A DNA stretch of 64,000 nt, taken from the NCBI GenBank assembly GCA_963678675.1, contig OY783195.1, positions 8,504,001 to 8,568,000 of the forward strand, read 5' to 3'. This DNA is from Xiphydria camelus (Eukaryota; Arthropoda; Insecta; Hymenoptera; Xiphydriidae). Shown here one piece after another: positions 45,773 to 58,500 of the stretch. Below the pieces are notes generated by a model, which was not told where the DNA came from, ran no database searches, and saw only the letters and a list, made by a program, of their open reading frames with translations. Both the position numbers and the translations under genes were made by a program. How positions within the stretch are numbered: position 1 is the stretch's first letter; every line of letters begins with the position of its first letter.

Positions 45773-47554
45773 TATTATAATATGATTAGGGTAGCTGGTA
45801 TAGTTCAACATTTATTGAGCGGTTCCAAAATGTATTTCTTGATCGGTTACGCCGAGCACTTTTAAGCTTCTGGTTACAATGTATCGTTAAACTCGAGTTG
45901 CAATCTGTGGCTGACACAGATCGGAAGTTATATACAAATATATTTGAACGCGCTACCTGTGTTTAGTAAAATCGCATGTAAGATTTGCAATTACTTGTGT
46001 ACATTGTAAATTATATATACAAATTTGAAATAAATATGAAAATAATCAAGATTAATATCGAGGGGTCTTACGAGGGGTTTTATTTTTAAGAATCTGGCTA
46101 CGAATGTCGGTCTGAATCTCTTGCTCGTCTTAACGTTCCGGGCAGGATTACCGCGATCCGCAACTGCATAAATACCGATCTATCTAAGTCTGCATTTCAT
46201 TTTATATCGGGCATCAGTTTATTGCATTGGTTTTAAGATGCTCTGCTGGCAGATATTTTATACAGAGCTGCTCCCAATTGATCTGGTTTTAATCAAACTG
46301 ATATCTACTACTTGTATATGCTAAAGGGTCTAGCCGGAAAGCACTTGAAAAACGCCCATAAAGGAAATAACACGAAATGGGCACCAAAACACTCTCTCGG
46401 ACGTAAAAAAATTTTAGCAATTTTACTATTCTAAAAAGTCAAGAAGGAGCTGAGATTTTTCGAGAAATGTAGTTGAACATTAAAAATGTCTTGCTGCTCA
46501 CGTAATAGATCAAAAAATTGGAAACAATTCTGGAACATAGAGATCCTTAAAGGGAACTCAGAAAAAAATATTGTGTCGCATTTGGCGTGAAATTCAAATT
46601 TTTAAAAAATAAACAATTTTAAAAAGTGCTCTTTCCACCACTGCTTGAAAAGGTGCTATCATATTTTTTTTGTTATAAACGCGTCTTCGCATCATTATTA
46701 TTCTTAAATTTTTTCAGATTTTTTGATTTGGTAGCACGTGCCAAAACAATTACAAACAAACCTTATGGGAACTGGATCCCGGTGGATTTGGCTGGGCTTC
46801 ACATATGTTGTAGACCTTGATGTTGTGATCAAACGTTATCCTTGCCGCAACAACGGAAAATGGGCAGTTTTTGAGTTTTGAGACCTTAAAGTTGATACTT
46901 TTTGCTTTCCGTCATACGGTCTATTGGATCGAAATAATCACGTAAAATTAGGTTTTCTGTGAATTTTGCTAAAAATCACGTATTTTGTAGTTGATGAGCC
47001 ACCGATTCAGGTATTACCCGGTCAAACAAAAAATAAGCAGTGCGGGGGGGGAGACTTTAAAGTTACCGCTTTTTACTCGAAACCATACGCTCTTTTTCAG
47101 CCAATTCAAGCACGCATTCAAGATCATGTGCGACCTTGTAAGAACGTGCTTTCCTCCGTATACTTATGCGCAAGTGTGTGCGTGCGTGTGCATAGATTAA
47201 CATTTTTTAATGTCTGATTTTTCTAATTTTTTCTAATTTTTTCCGTGTATCTGTATTGCTTTAGCGCACAAATCTTATGGAAACTGGTTCAGTACTGAAA
47301 TCCTTGCGTACTTCACATATATTGTAGTTTATGACCTCCTGATCAAAAGTTACCATTGCCATAGACTCAAAAAATGTACCAGAGCTAGGAGACTTTTAAG
47401 TAGTACACCTTTTACTTGCGACCATATATGCTCCGATTTTCGTACCTGTTTAATTTTTGAGTTTACATTTATGGTGACATTTGAACAGCTGATCATGACC
47501 TGCAATATTCGTTCAGGTGAGACATATTCACCAGGATCTAACAAGAAGAGTATT
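45773..47554. repeat. diverged duplicated sequence, no gene
   Basis: Two weakly similar blocks, near 46700-46880 and 47240-47420, share TATGGGAACTGG/TATGGAAACTGG, CTTCACATATRTTGTAG and TGATCAAAMGTTA. The rest is unassigned. Confidence 0.4.
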
Positions 47555-47962
47555 CAAGGTGTAGTTCACTGATTTTCTTCATTCTGCGATATGTTGTAGT
47601 ATATAAAACAACATTAGACACGTATTTTTTTTGTAAGTACTAATTCGGTCATTTAAGGGGTGAAAATCATCCCTAAACTTGACCCCCTAAAACCAATTTT
47701 CAACGATTTCTCAAAAACTACGTTGAATTTCTTAATGAAACAAATTGAATATTATTCCTTATCGAAAGAAAGGAAATAAGAAATTCAACGTAGTTTTTGA
47801 GAAATCGTAGAAAATTGGTTTTAGGGGGTCAAGTTTAGAGGTGATTTTCACTCCTTAAATGACCGAATTAGCACGTACAAAAAAAACGTGTCTAATGTTT
47901 TTTGATATAATACAACATATCGCAGAATGAAGAAAATCGGTGAGGTACACCTCGAATACTAC
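47555..47962. repeat. foldback element with arms of about 190 bp
   Basis: GATTTTCTTCATTCTGCGAT ... TTGACCCCCTAAAACCAATT is complementary to the right half, with a short AT-rich loop near 47755. It abuts the Harbinger end at 47983. Confidence 0.85.
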
Positions 47963-47982
47963 TCTCCTTGTAAGAGCTATAA

Positions 47983-48195
47983 GGCCGGGTGTCCACCGGA
48001 TCGGGCCGACTATAATCGGGCCGATTTCGATCGTGCGACGAAGATCGTTCACATACATTTCAACCGGTACGTGTCCACCGACTCGATTTCAGTCGTGACC
48101 GATTGCAGTCGGACGACATCAGTCGTACGAAACGCGGCGTGCACGATCTTAGTCGGCAGTCGGCTCCCGACCAGTGTGGTTGATGCGTTCAAGTT
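47983..48195. promoter_or_regulatory. Harbinger left terminal region with repeated CAGTCG words; likely MADF promoter
   Basis: Within about 200 bp, CAGTCGTGACC, GCAGTCGGACG, TCAGTCGTACG, TTAGTCGGCAGTCGG and related GTCG/CGAC words recur. The same array is kept at 61310-61516 and partly at 14131-14188. It lies directly upstream of MADF exon 1 once the insertion at 48196-50035 is removed. Binding by MADF or transposase is inferred. Confidence 0.45.
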
Positions 48196-48213
48196 TGAAG
48201 GCGGATATAAATG

Positions 48214-49778
48214 CAATGCTTAGCAAAAGTCTACGTACAGTAATAGAAATATACAAAATCGACTGAGAAATGTAGGAATTGAAAAATAAACAAAGAGTAG
48301 ATTACAATAATTGTACTGTTTATGTAATGTAGTATTTGACTACAGAACGCAAAACCTAAAATAATTATAAAAAAAGAAATAATAAAAAAGAGTCCGAAGG
48401 GTATCCAAAAATCCGTTGCAAAAATTTTCGTACAGGGTTACATCAGTATTTTGCAGACCACCCTTGAGCCGATATCACCGCTTCCAATCTTCGAGGCACT
48501 AATGCTACCAATTTTTGAGTAATATCCAGTTTAATATTTTGCCATTCCAAAACCAATAACTCTTTTAATTACGCTTTACTACGGATATCGTGCTTTCTTA
48601 CCCTTCTTCCGAGTTCAGGCCATAAATTTTCTATCGAATTTAAGTCTGGCGATTGTGGAGGGGTTTGTAAAAAATACGGAATTGTAAATGCTATAAACTG
48701 CTGTACTATGTAAGCGGTATGTTTACGATCATTATCCTGTTGGAAATAAAAATTATCTCCTAGGCCAAGTTTCGGAGCATTTTCGTGAACGTTATTTTTC
48801 AATATATTCAAGTTACCCATTTTGTCCATCGTGTTTTTAAGAATTATCAAGTTTCCTAGGCCCGCTGCTGCCATAAAACCCTAGACGAGTATTCCACCAC
48901 CTCAATATTTCACTGTTGCTTGTAAATTTTTCGGCAACATATCTTCGCCCCTTTTTCTCCAAACTATTTTTCTCCCATCGCATCAAAAAATATTAAATTT
49001 AGACTCATTAGAAAATAGTACTTTTGACCAAAATTCATAATTCTTATTAACATTTTCTTCTGCAAACTTTAGCCGCTTTTTTCGATTGACATCTGATATA
49101 CTTATAAGGTTTTTTTCTTGCTCTTATATCGAGCTTTTAGTAATGGTTCGCAGGCTAATCGAAAGGTCTCTATTTACTTCGCGAAGAATAAACTTTTTTC
49201 CCCGTCCCCGATTTTTTTGGACGTCCACTCCTTGGTTTATATGTAAAGAATTTTCCTTCACAAAATGTTGTACAACCGATTGAATAGTGGATCGACTTCG
49301 GGGTTAAATATAGACGCTATTTCCCCATACCATTTCCCTTCCTTCCTGACATTTATTATTAGTTCTCTTTCACTTATTGTTAATTCTGTACCTTTTACAC
49401 GATCCATGATTAATTTACTTCCCGATCTAAGCCCTTCGAGAATAATTCGCACACTGAATCATATTACGTAATATATTAAGATCCAAACCGTTCTCTCCTC
49501 TTCAGTGACCCTTTCTTTGAAATGCTTATCTTCCAGGAAATGAATTTGTTGCTACTGTACGAAGAGTTTTGCAACGAGTTTTCGGGTACTCTTCAGAATT
49601 TTTATTAATTATTTATTCCTCTTTATAACTATCTCAAATTTCTTTTAGCACACATAAATAGTACACTGAATAAGCAAGATTATTATAGTCTTGCCTCTTT
49701 GTTTATTTTTAAATTCCTAAACTTATCATTCGATTTTGTATTTTTTTCTCAGTCTACGCAGACTTTTGCAAAGCACTG
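48214..49778. mobile_element. Tc1-like element, 1,565 bp
   Basis: The right end is CAGTGCTTTGCAAAAGTCTG (as complement) followed by TA. The left end CAATGCTTAGCAAAAGTCTA follows TG, a decayed TA. The terminal repeats share about 80 bp, including AAAAATAAACAAAGAG. Confidence 0.85.
48555..49452 (-). pseudogene. Tc1-like transposase, disrupted
   Basis: The N-terminal part (49452-49260) has DRVKGTELTISERELIINVR and KEGKWYGEIASIFN, the helix-turn-helix. The C-terminal part (48874-48569) has NFYFQQDNDRKHTA, with the second catalytic aspartate, and TPPQSPDLNSIENLWPELGR, the third block. The frame is broken between the two, so the enzyme is inactive. Confidence 0.8.
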
Positions 49779-50048
49779 TATTTTAGCGATGCTCGATGCA
49801 TAGGCGATGCAGAAGGTTGGCCGCGTAAACACCGACATACTCGAGTTCGAGTGGCAAGGGCATCTCAAGTGTTCCCATATCGATGCCAGAGTCGGGCATA
49901 TAAACACTAGATAGGATTGACGACTCATAAGGAAAGGAAAAAGGAAAAAGGAGGCTGTTGGCTTGGGTACCAGGCAAATAGAATCGGGAGTTCCGCGAGA
50001 CACCACGTCGTTCTGGTTTTTTAGTATCGCCTGCATTTAAGTTGTGCA

Positions 50049-52578
50049 ATGGAAGAACAGCAACTAAACGTTGACTTGTGTTTGGAGGTGGAGAAGCATC
50101 CCTGTTTATATGACATCACGCTAGTCGATCACTCCAAACAATCAGTGTTGGAGAAAGCATGGGCCGAAGTTGGAAAGGCAGTGGGATTATCAGGTAAGAA
50201 GAATTTCAAATAAAGTTATGTATTTCAAAAGCATTAATAGATATGAAATAAAAATGAACAGAAATGAACATGACATACTCGTAACATGTATAGTAGACTG
50301 ATTCAAAAAAAAAGCTTTTTTAATTAATAATTATCTTGGCGGGCACTTAAAACGTTAATATTTAATGTAACTTTGAATATGCCGCCGGGTGCACATTCCT
50401 ACTCAATAAGGGTGTCTCAATCGCTTTTTCTGATTTCCATTTCAATAACACGGTGAAATTATTGAATCATTGGTTTAGTGCTAATTCCTTCTAAAATTGA
50501 GAGTTTTAGGTGTAATTGACTTAAATAAATATTATTTTTAATTATTAAATAGAATATTTATTCCACCATAATTATCATTTAATTCTATTTAATAATTAAA
50601 AATAATATTTCTGTACGTCAATTACACCTAAAACTCTCAATTTTTCTAATTTTTCACGGGGAAATTATTTTACTGTAAAAGGAATTAGCAGTAAACCAAT
50701 GATTCAACAATTTCACCGTGTTATTCAAATGGAAATCAGAACAAGCGATTGAGACACCCCGAAATATTGAATGAGAATGTGTACCCTGCGGCATATTCTA
50801 AGTTACATTAAATACTAACGTTTTAAGTGCCCGCCAAGAGAATTGATTAAAAAAGCTTTTTTTTATCGGTCTAATGTAGAATAAACTGAAAGAGTTACGT
50901 TCTTAGTCTGACAAAACTTTTATCGTTATTTTATTCTATATCCTCCGCCACACAATATTTCCATTGCGAAGAAATGGCGCCTGTCTCACTCACAAAGTAA
51001 TTTGCAAGATAATCACGATACGATTCTGGTCGGTGGCTTGCCAGGTGAAAATTCCTTGCATTCATGTCCGCCGGTCTGGTGTCTTCTGCCTGCTCCAGAT
51101 TTTCGTTAGCAACATATGCTCGCTCTTCCCTTTTTCTCACAAAATTATGTAGCACACAGCATGCTCTGGTGACGTTTTCTACATGTGTTCTGTTTGGTGA
51201 TAAAATGGATGTCTTTAAAATTTGAAATTTTTGGCACATCATGCCAAAAGCACATTCTACGACCCTGCGAGCCCGACTCAATCGATAGTTGAAAATTCGT
51301 CGTATGTTAGTCAGTCCCCTTTGTTTGTATGGCGTCATAAGTGTGCTTTTCAATGGAAATGCTTCGTCGCCAACCAAAAAAAATGGAAGCTCTGTGTTGT
51401 TGTCATCGTCTGGTAAAGATCTAGGAGCAGGAATCTGCAAACCATCTCTGTTTAACCACTGTCCAAGTCTGGACTCACGGAAAATCCCTCCATCACTCAT
51501 TCTTCCATAGAATCCTGTTTCTATCGAAATAAAATTTCCATCCGCATCCGAACACGCCAGCAGAACAATTGAATGGTAATGCTTGTAGTTGAAGTCCAAC
51601 GATCCAGCATGTGGAATTTTCTGCATTCGGATATGTTTACCATCTACGCTGCCAATACAGTTTGGCAGATTCCAGAGCTCATGAAATCGTTGTGCATTGT
51701 TCGTCCACATATTTTCATTAGGTGTTGGCATATAATCCGCATGCAGAGCTTCCCATATGGCGATCAAAGTTGAAGAGATTATACGAGATACGGTTGAATG
51801 TCCTCGAACAAAGTAAAAAGCAAGGGAAGCCATAGATGCGCCAGTACCCAAATACCTGAAAACGAAACGCTGATAACTAGTATACGAAACAGTAGGTATG
51901 CCATTATAGAAAACTTGTTTACTTTAAGGTGAAGCCTGCAAAAAAAGGTGGATGAATGTAAGGACAGTATATGTTCGAAAGAAATCCACTACAAAAAGCG
52001 GATCAGGGGCCCAGAAAAGTTACTACCTCAACAAATATTTGCAATTCCTAACACCCCACGTTAAGTTACCGGTCAAATCTGTCGGTAGTAACTTGTTACC
52101 CCCTTCTACTACATCGCCGAAAGACGTTTCACGTGAAAACAATCAACAAGAATGTTCACGGGAAGAAGATCCAGATCTAATGAAAGACAATGGAGAACAG
52201 GAGGTCGTCGAGAATGTCGCAGAACTACCTCAGAGTTATGATAACATTGTCGGCCCTGAAATTAGTATTGAAACTACCCCTCAAAACTATCAGAAAAAGT
52301 ACAAGAAAACTCCTAGACCCACAACTACTGATGTTGATCAGGCTTTTGTAGAATTCTTCCACTCCAAAAAACAAAAAATGAGTAATGAATCAGAAAACCC
52401 GCGGAAACAATTTTTACTTAGCTTGTTACCGGAAGTATCCGACTTACCGGAAACTACATTCCGAATTTTTAAAAGGCGTATTCTTGGACTTCTCGACGAC
52501 CTCCAGGTACTAGCTCCACCCACCCACCACATCCACGACATCAAGCACTGCGTCATCTCAGTCAGATTCGCGGATTGA
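50049..52578 (+). CDS. MADF-BESS DNA-binding protein of the Harbinger element, two exons
   Basis: Exon 1 is 50049-50193 and exon 2 is 51929-52578. Donor TTATCAG|gtaaga and acceptor actttaag|GTGAAG close a split glycine codon. The spliced product is 264 aa. The MADF domain spans about residues 6-85: VDLCLEVEKHPCLYD, W38 in EKAWAEVGKAVGLS, then the post-intron EACKKRWMNVRTVYVRK with W56. The middle is acidic and polar. A BESS motif lies at about 209-240 (FLLSLLPEVSDLPETTFRIF). MADF binds DNA and BESS mediates self-association in insect regulators; in Harbinger elements such a protein probably recruits transposase to the ends. The intron contains the transposase catalytic exon on the other strand plus a foldback insert. 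Confidence 0.85.
50294..50873. mobile_element. 580-bp foldback element in the MADF intron
   Basis: Flanks ATGTATAG (50286-50293) and ATGTAGAA suggest an 8-bp duplication that has drifted. The arms of about 255 bp (GGCGGGCACTTAAAACGTTA ... CCTAAAACTCTCAA type) are complementary. The second Harbinger copy lacks it (ATGTACAGTAAACTGAAAG). Confidence 0.85.
50931..51855 (-). CDS. HARBI1-like transposase, exon 2 (catalytic)
   Basis: It carries all three catalytic acidic residues and the C-terminus. It lies wholly inside the MADF intron 50194-51928. Confidence 0.9.
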
Positions 52579-55500
52579 TGACATCTCGGTTTTGCCCGAA
52601 TCAATGTCATTTTAACCCTTCGTACCCACACGAACAGCGTAACACACTATTGCTAAAATCGGCAAAATAGATTTAAACTAAAAATGAACTTTATTATTAA
52701 GTACTTATAACAGGTACACTGAAAAAAGTATTTAGCTAATCCAGCTATATTTCTCGCTGCCACAGACACAACTAGAAAAATATTGCTAGCGTAGCAAGAA
52801 TTCTTGCTATTGCGAAGAAAATTATCACTACAATTACTATAATTTTCTAGTTGTGGCCAAATTTTTTTGAGTGTACCTCGAGTTAGAAAGAAAATAAAAC
52901 GATTGCGTCTCTTTGTATTATAATGCTATAGGTACGTTACAGGTAGTGTTTGTTATAGTTTATGAGCTTAACACTAGAACTACCGAATGGTCGCTTTGGC
53001 GGGTGATTATCTCGTTATCCGTGGATTTGTCGTCTATACTGCTATAGAAATTTTTTGTAGAGCGAAATATGCTCTACAAAAAAGTATTCTACTAATTTCG
53101 ACAAAAAATTCACGGGTTACGAAATAATCGAGGTTGAATGGAACTCTGAATAAGACACCGGTAAAATTGACCGGCTGCGGTAGTTCTAGTGTTAAAACTA
53201 CTAGATTACAAAAAATGAAGTTAATATCTATATACCTACTAAACTGAAACTAAATATAATATTGTAGTGTTATATTAAAATAAAAACAACCAGGTGCTTC
53301 TACTATTTCTTGATCTTCCTACCATTAGTAGTTTTTGTGGAGATTCGCTCTGGCTGTCTATTTCTATACTATCAGGATCTTCTACTTCTTGATTTTCTAA
53401 GTAATCTAAGTTTTCTATATCCCTCAAAGGGCTATTAGTATAGCTTGCCCGATCCAAAGTTTTTTCCGCAGCATTTATTACATTATTCGTGCCTGCCTCG
53501 TCTGATGTTTGCTTTCCATCTAAAGTATTTAGATTTTTAAGGGGCTGTTACTGTGGATTGTTTCACTGGCATTATCTTTATTACTATTCTCCAAATTGTT
53601 AAACTCTGTATCCTTCGTCCGGTGTCCAGCACCCTCTATAGCATAATAATTATTGTGGTTGCTTGGTATAGGTGAAATTATTTATTCTTGAACATTTATA
53701 TGGTATTACAAGCTTTTTTCTGTCACTGAAATATTTTGCAAATCATAAAATTCAGAATGTTCCATTTCTTGTAACATTTTTGGCTCAAATGTCTCCATTA
53801 ATTCGGCATCTGACTCGTACCGTTAGGCGCTTATTAAAAAAAGTTCGGCATCTGTCCCGTCTTTACCCTACATGACATATTTCTACAAAACAATAAAGGG
53901 CGCTAGGAGTTGTATAAAACATCATTTCTCTCAAGTCATAATGCCAAATATCGTGAAGCGTTTAGAGATTCGTTTTAATAATTTTCTTGTATTTCTACCA
54001 TGTTAAAAAAATGAATTTACTTACAATGTTGTTTAAACATGTTCAACAAACTCTGCACAAGGCAATTCCGTTAAAACTGAATTTGATTAATTTTTGTGGG
54101 TTGACACTGTTTAGCATAACAGCATCCAATTATAGGTGAGTTTTACTTTTATATATTGCATTTAGTTGTGTGATAACACATGTCTCATTGTTTACATAGA
54201 AATGGCCTCTTCATCACGTCATGGAGTCATGATTTATATTCAATGTGCCCAGTGAAAGTCATGCAATATTACATTATTTGGTTAAGCTTGGTTTTAGATA
54301 ATAATAGATTTGTATTTATAGGTTTTTACTTATTCGTATATGTATTTTAAGCTACAAATAACAATATTTCGTTTCAGCTCAAAGAGCCTAGCCGTATAAG
54401 CAGGGTAAAAGTGCCCTTGCCTATTTTCAAAAAATTATTTTTTTTTCAGGTTAATAATCCAAAAACAAGTTTCGGTACAAAATTTCAGATTTTTATCTAA
54501 CGATTTGTAACAATTATATTCAAAAATGAAATTTTTAAACTTATGCATTCAAAAATCGAATGAGTTATCAAAAAATTCTAAAAAAATTCAGAAAAATTAC
54601 CAAGCCTAAATATTAGTCAAAACTGGTAAAAAAGAAAAAAAAAGGATAAATAAATTGGAGAAAAAAATTATTGAAACTTTTAGACCTTTATTTTGACCCT
54701 TTTCCAGTGAGTGACCAACGTCCCCATTTTTTTTCTGAACTATTTTCTTCATTTGAATGTAAAATATGCTATTTCGGAATTTTTTAAATTGGTGCGTCAT
54801 ACCAAAATTACTTCTAATATTGGGTGTAATTGAATTTTAGCAACATTAATGTATACATTCAAAAATAATTGCTCAGAAACGTACATTTTCATTTTTAAAT
54901 GTTGGCGCCAACGACAATGTAGTACATATTGAGACACCTAGTGGAAAAAATTCATATTATTTTTCATAAAATATGAAAATATCATCTATCAATGTTGATT
55001 ACAGTTTCAATAAATGATTTAAATGTTTTGAAGTGGAAATTTTTATCAAATTTTGATCCACTAAATACTTTAAGAATAAAAAAACTAATGTTTGACAATT
55101 AATGTAAGTACAGTATTCATATCGACAAATTAAACAGCAGTTTAAGCCAAAGTGTGACTGATGTATCAGTATTTTATTCTTAACTTTTCTTGCTTAGGTG
55201 TAAAAAAAGCAAAAATATGGAAGACATTGGTGCAGATAATAAGAAATCAAAATGTACAAACTGTAGTGTAGTGCTTCGGAAGACTAGTGGAAGAGCAAAA
55301 ACTGTACTAACAGTTGTGGAAGCTGAAAATTATTCGAAAAGAGCAGACAAACAAATTAATATTGGTGATGTTTTGTGCTCCAAATGTCGAATGATAATTT
55401 ATCGTGACAAAAATAATGTTGAAGAAAAATCTGAAAGCAAGTCTTCAAATGAAAATTCGTATAGTTTAGAGCCACAGTGTTCGTGGTCGTCAAATAACTC

Positions 55501-58500
55501 CAGCGAGCCCAACTCACAATCTTCTACTGAAGATCCTACATTTCAACCGAATACATATAACACAAGTACTTCAGAAAAGGAATTTGTTGACATGCCTATT
55601 CAAAGAGTTGTATCAACACACAACTACTGTTTCATATGCAATAGTTCAGCTCGACTCATTAATGCACCATTTGATGCTCGCCTACAAGCTTACACGAAAA
55701 AAAATATATTTATTCCAAATGGAAACAGGTGTTGCGAACACCATTTAATAAAGAAAAAGTTTTTTGACGACGAATTACAGCGATTAAGGATCCATTCAAA
55801 CACTAGCTCTATTGAAGTATCTGAACTCAAAAAACTACTCGAACAAATATCTATTAAAAGTAATGCAACGATCGCAGATAAAGTAGGTGATTTTTCACTA
55901 CCCGAAGAACAACTGAAAACATTCACAGGTTTAACTTGGGAAAACATCATGCAACTACGTGACATGTTAACATCGATGAGAAAATCAGAGTGTCGCAATG
56001 TGACACAAGCACTTGTCGTTTTTCTCTTTAAATTGCGTAGTGGCAATTCTAACAATATGATTTCTGCAGTTTTGGGTATCGATAGGCCACAGCAAGTATC
56101 TGATTATTTCAATGAGGTCCTTAATTCTTTTGAAAAGGACGTGTTACCATTACGTTTTGGATTCGGATCAATATCTCGTGCCGATCTTATTACCCATCAC
56201 ACGTCTAATATGGCTCGAAGATTGTATAATGTCAATGATAAATTGTTACTAATTTTTGACGGTACATATATTCGACACGAGAAAAGTAAAAATAACGAAT
56301 ATCAACGTAAATCATTTTCCGTTCAAAAGGGGGTTCCATTGTGTAAACCATTTACGATATGCACTACTGATGGATACGTTGTTGATGTTCCTGGGCCCTT
56401 TTACGCTAAACAGAATGATGCAGAAATTATGAAGATTGTTCTGCAAGATCCGAATGGTTTACAAAAGCTTATGACAAAAGGAGATATTTGTATTGTAGAC
56501 CGCGGTTTTCGTGATGTGGTGGAGCATTTAAAAACAAAAGGATATGAAGTTCTTATGCCTGCATTGAAGGGAAAACGAAATCAATTAACAACCATGGAGT
56601 TGAATGATTCTCGACGAGTAACTAAAGTTCGATGGGTCGTAGAGGCAATTCATGGTATAATTGGTCAGAAATATCGCCTTCTTTACAACAAATTAAATAA
56701 CAAATTGTTGCCGAAAGTTAGTTTACTCTGCCGAATTGCTTGTTTCCTGCAAAACATGTTTGGCAAACGCTTGGATTCGGATGTAGACATGTGCGATCAG
56801 ATTGTTGCCCAAATGAATTCCCGCCAGAATGTAGATAATCATTTGGCAGAAGAAGTTGAAAATCAACGGTGGAGTCGAAGAAAAGCTCAATTTAACCAAT
56901 TAACCTCATCCGATCTGTTAGATTTTCCAGAGATGACTGAGAAGGACTTAAAGATATTGTTTACCGGAACATATCAACTATCTCAAGCTATTTCTTATTT
57001 AGCAGAGATGATGAATACAAACAACGAAATCGATCTTCATTATCATAAAGAGAAGCAAGATATTATTAAGGTTCAAGTTAGGTCTCGACATATTAACAGC
57101 AAGACGTACAAATGTTTTGTACAGTATGTGCCGAATTACACTGGACATACAGGCATTTCACGGTATACATGCGAATGTGCGAACGGAAAACGCACAGTAG
57201 GTTGCTGTTCTCATGTAGCAGCAGTTATCTATTATTTATCACATGCTCGATATTTATCAAAAGTTGTTAGACCTGCTGAAATCCTCAGTAATCTTTTTAC
57301 CGTGACAGGCGTAAATCCAGTGATAAACGAAGACAGCGATGAAGACTAATAATTTCAAAATTCCTTAAGAATATAATTTTGCATATACTTAAAAACATAA
57401 CATAATGAATAATACCAAATTCAAAAATGAATAACGACATGAAAATACGTAATGCAATTTTTGGAAACCTTTTTCACACATTATTAAATAATAAACGTTT
57501 ATAAAATTACTGTGCAACTCTTTTTTGTCTACCTTATTGGTAACATTTCTGTACTGTTATTTAATTTTTGTAAATGTAATATTATTTTTACATCAAAGTT
57601 GCAGTTAAATATATTTTATCTCCATCAATTTAACCGATAAAGTTAAATAAAAATCATATTTTTTATAATTTCCATGTGATGCACCCTTTCTAAAATTCTG
57701 AATTTCCTAGATTTTATAGAAAATTGTGACAAAATGTAAGAAAAAAATTTTCAAGTTGGTCATTTGTCTAGATCATATTTTAATATATTTTTTAAAACTT
57801 AACAATTTTTTTTCTCCATTAAAATAAATACGGAAGTCAGTTTTTTTACGTGGTTTCAAATATTCGGACGTAACTGAATTTTCATAATTTTTGCAAAATT
57901 TTTTATTCATTTTTTCTATTTATTACGTGTACAGATTGAAAAAATTGATTTTTAAACGTAACTATTGCAATTCGTTGGATAAAAATTTGAAATTTTGTGA
58001 ATAATTTTTTTTTTAAGTTATCAATGTAAGAAAAATTCCATTTGTCGAAAATAAGCAAGGGCACTTTTACTCTGCTTATACGGCTAAGCTCTTTAGCAGT
58101 ACTTCAGTTATGAAGAAGAAACGGTTATTTCAATATATGACATGTGTTATATTTGTCATTTTGTCGATCTGAACATGCATTTTCTTTCAATAAGGTTATT
58201 TCTGTAAGTGATAAAGGTTAATTAATTGAAATAAATATCACGATTTTAAATCCTTCAGTTTTTGGATTCTTTAATTGGTAATTAAATATTGGGGTTTAAG
58301 ACACCCCAGTGTGTGTTTCGTGTTAAAAAATATAAGTGTGAGTACGAGGGGTTAAGATTGTACGGAGATACTCGCTCAATTGCAACAAAGCTACGATTGT
58401 CAGTACATAAGTGCGAAGATGATATGAGTCCATGTTGCAATAATATTATTTTTCTATTTGTTGTGTTTTAAAATATAAAATACGCATACCTCAATGTTAT

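Larger units (their letters stand above)
48196..50035. mobile_element. hAT-like MITE (275 bp native) carrying a Tc1 insertion
   Basis: The flanks TTCAAGTT (48188-48195) and TTTAAGTT (50036-50043) form an 8-bp duplication with one change. The ends are GAAGGCGGATA and the complement of GCAGGCGATA. The second Harbinger copy shows the uninterrupted site, GCGTTCAAGTTGTGCAG. Confidence 0.75.
54381..58094. mobile_element. complete 3.7-kb DNA transposon encoding a DDE-SWIM transposase
   Basis: The 40-bp terminal inverted repeats (54381-54420 and 58055-58094) start AAAGAGCCTAGCCGTATAAG and match at 38 of 40 positions. Weaker complementarity continues inward for about 130 bp (ACAAAATTTCAGATTTTTAT). 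The target duplication is not clear (flanks ...CAGCTC and AGCAGT...). One intact gene is inside. The combination of good ends and an open frame suggests recent activity. Confidence 0.9.
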
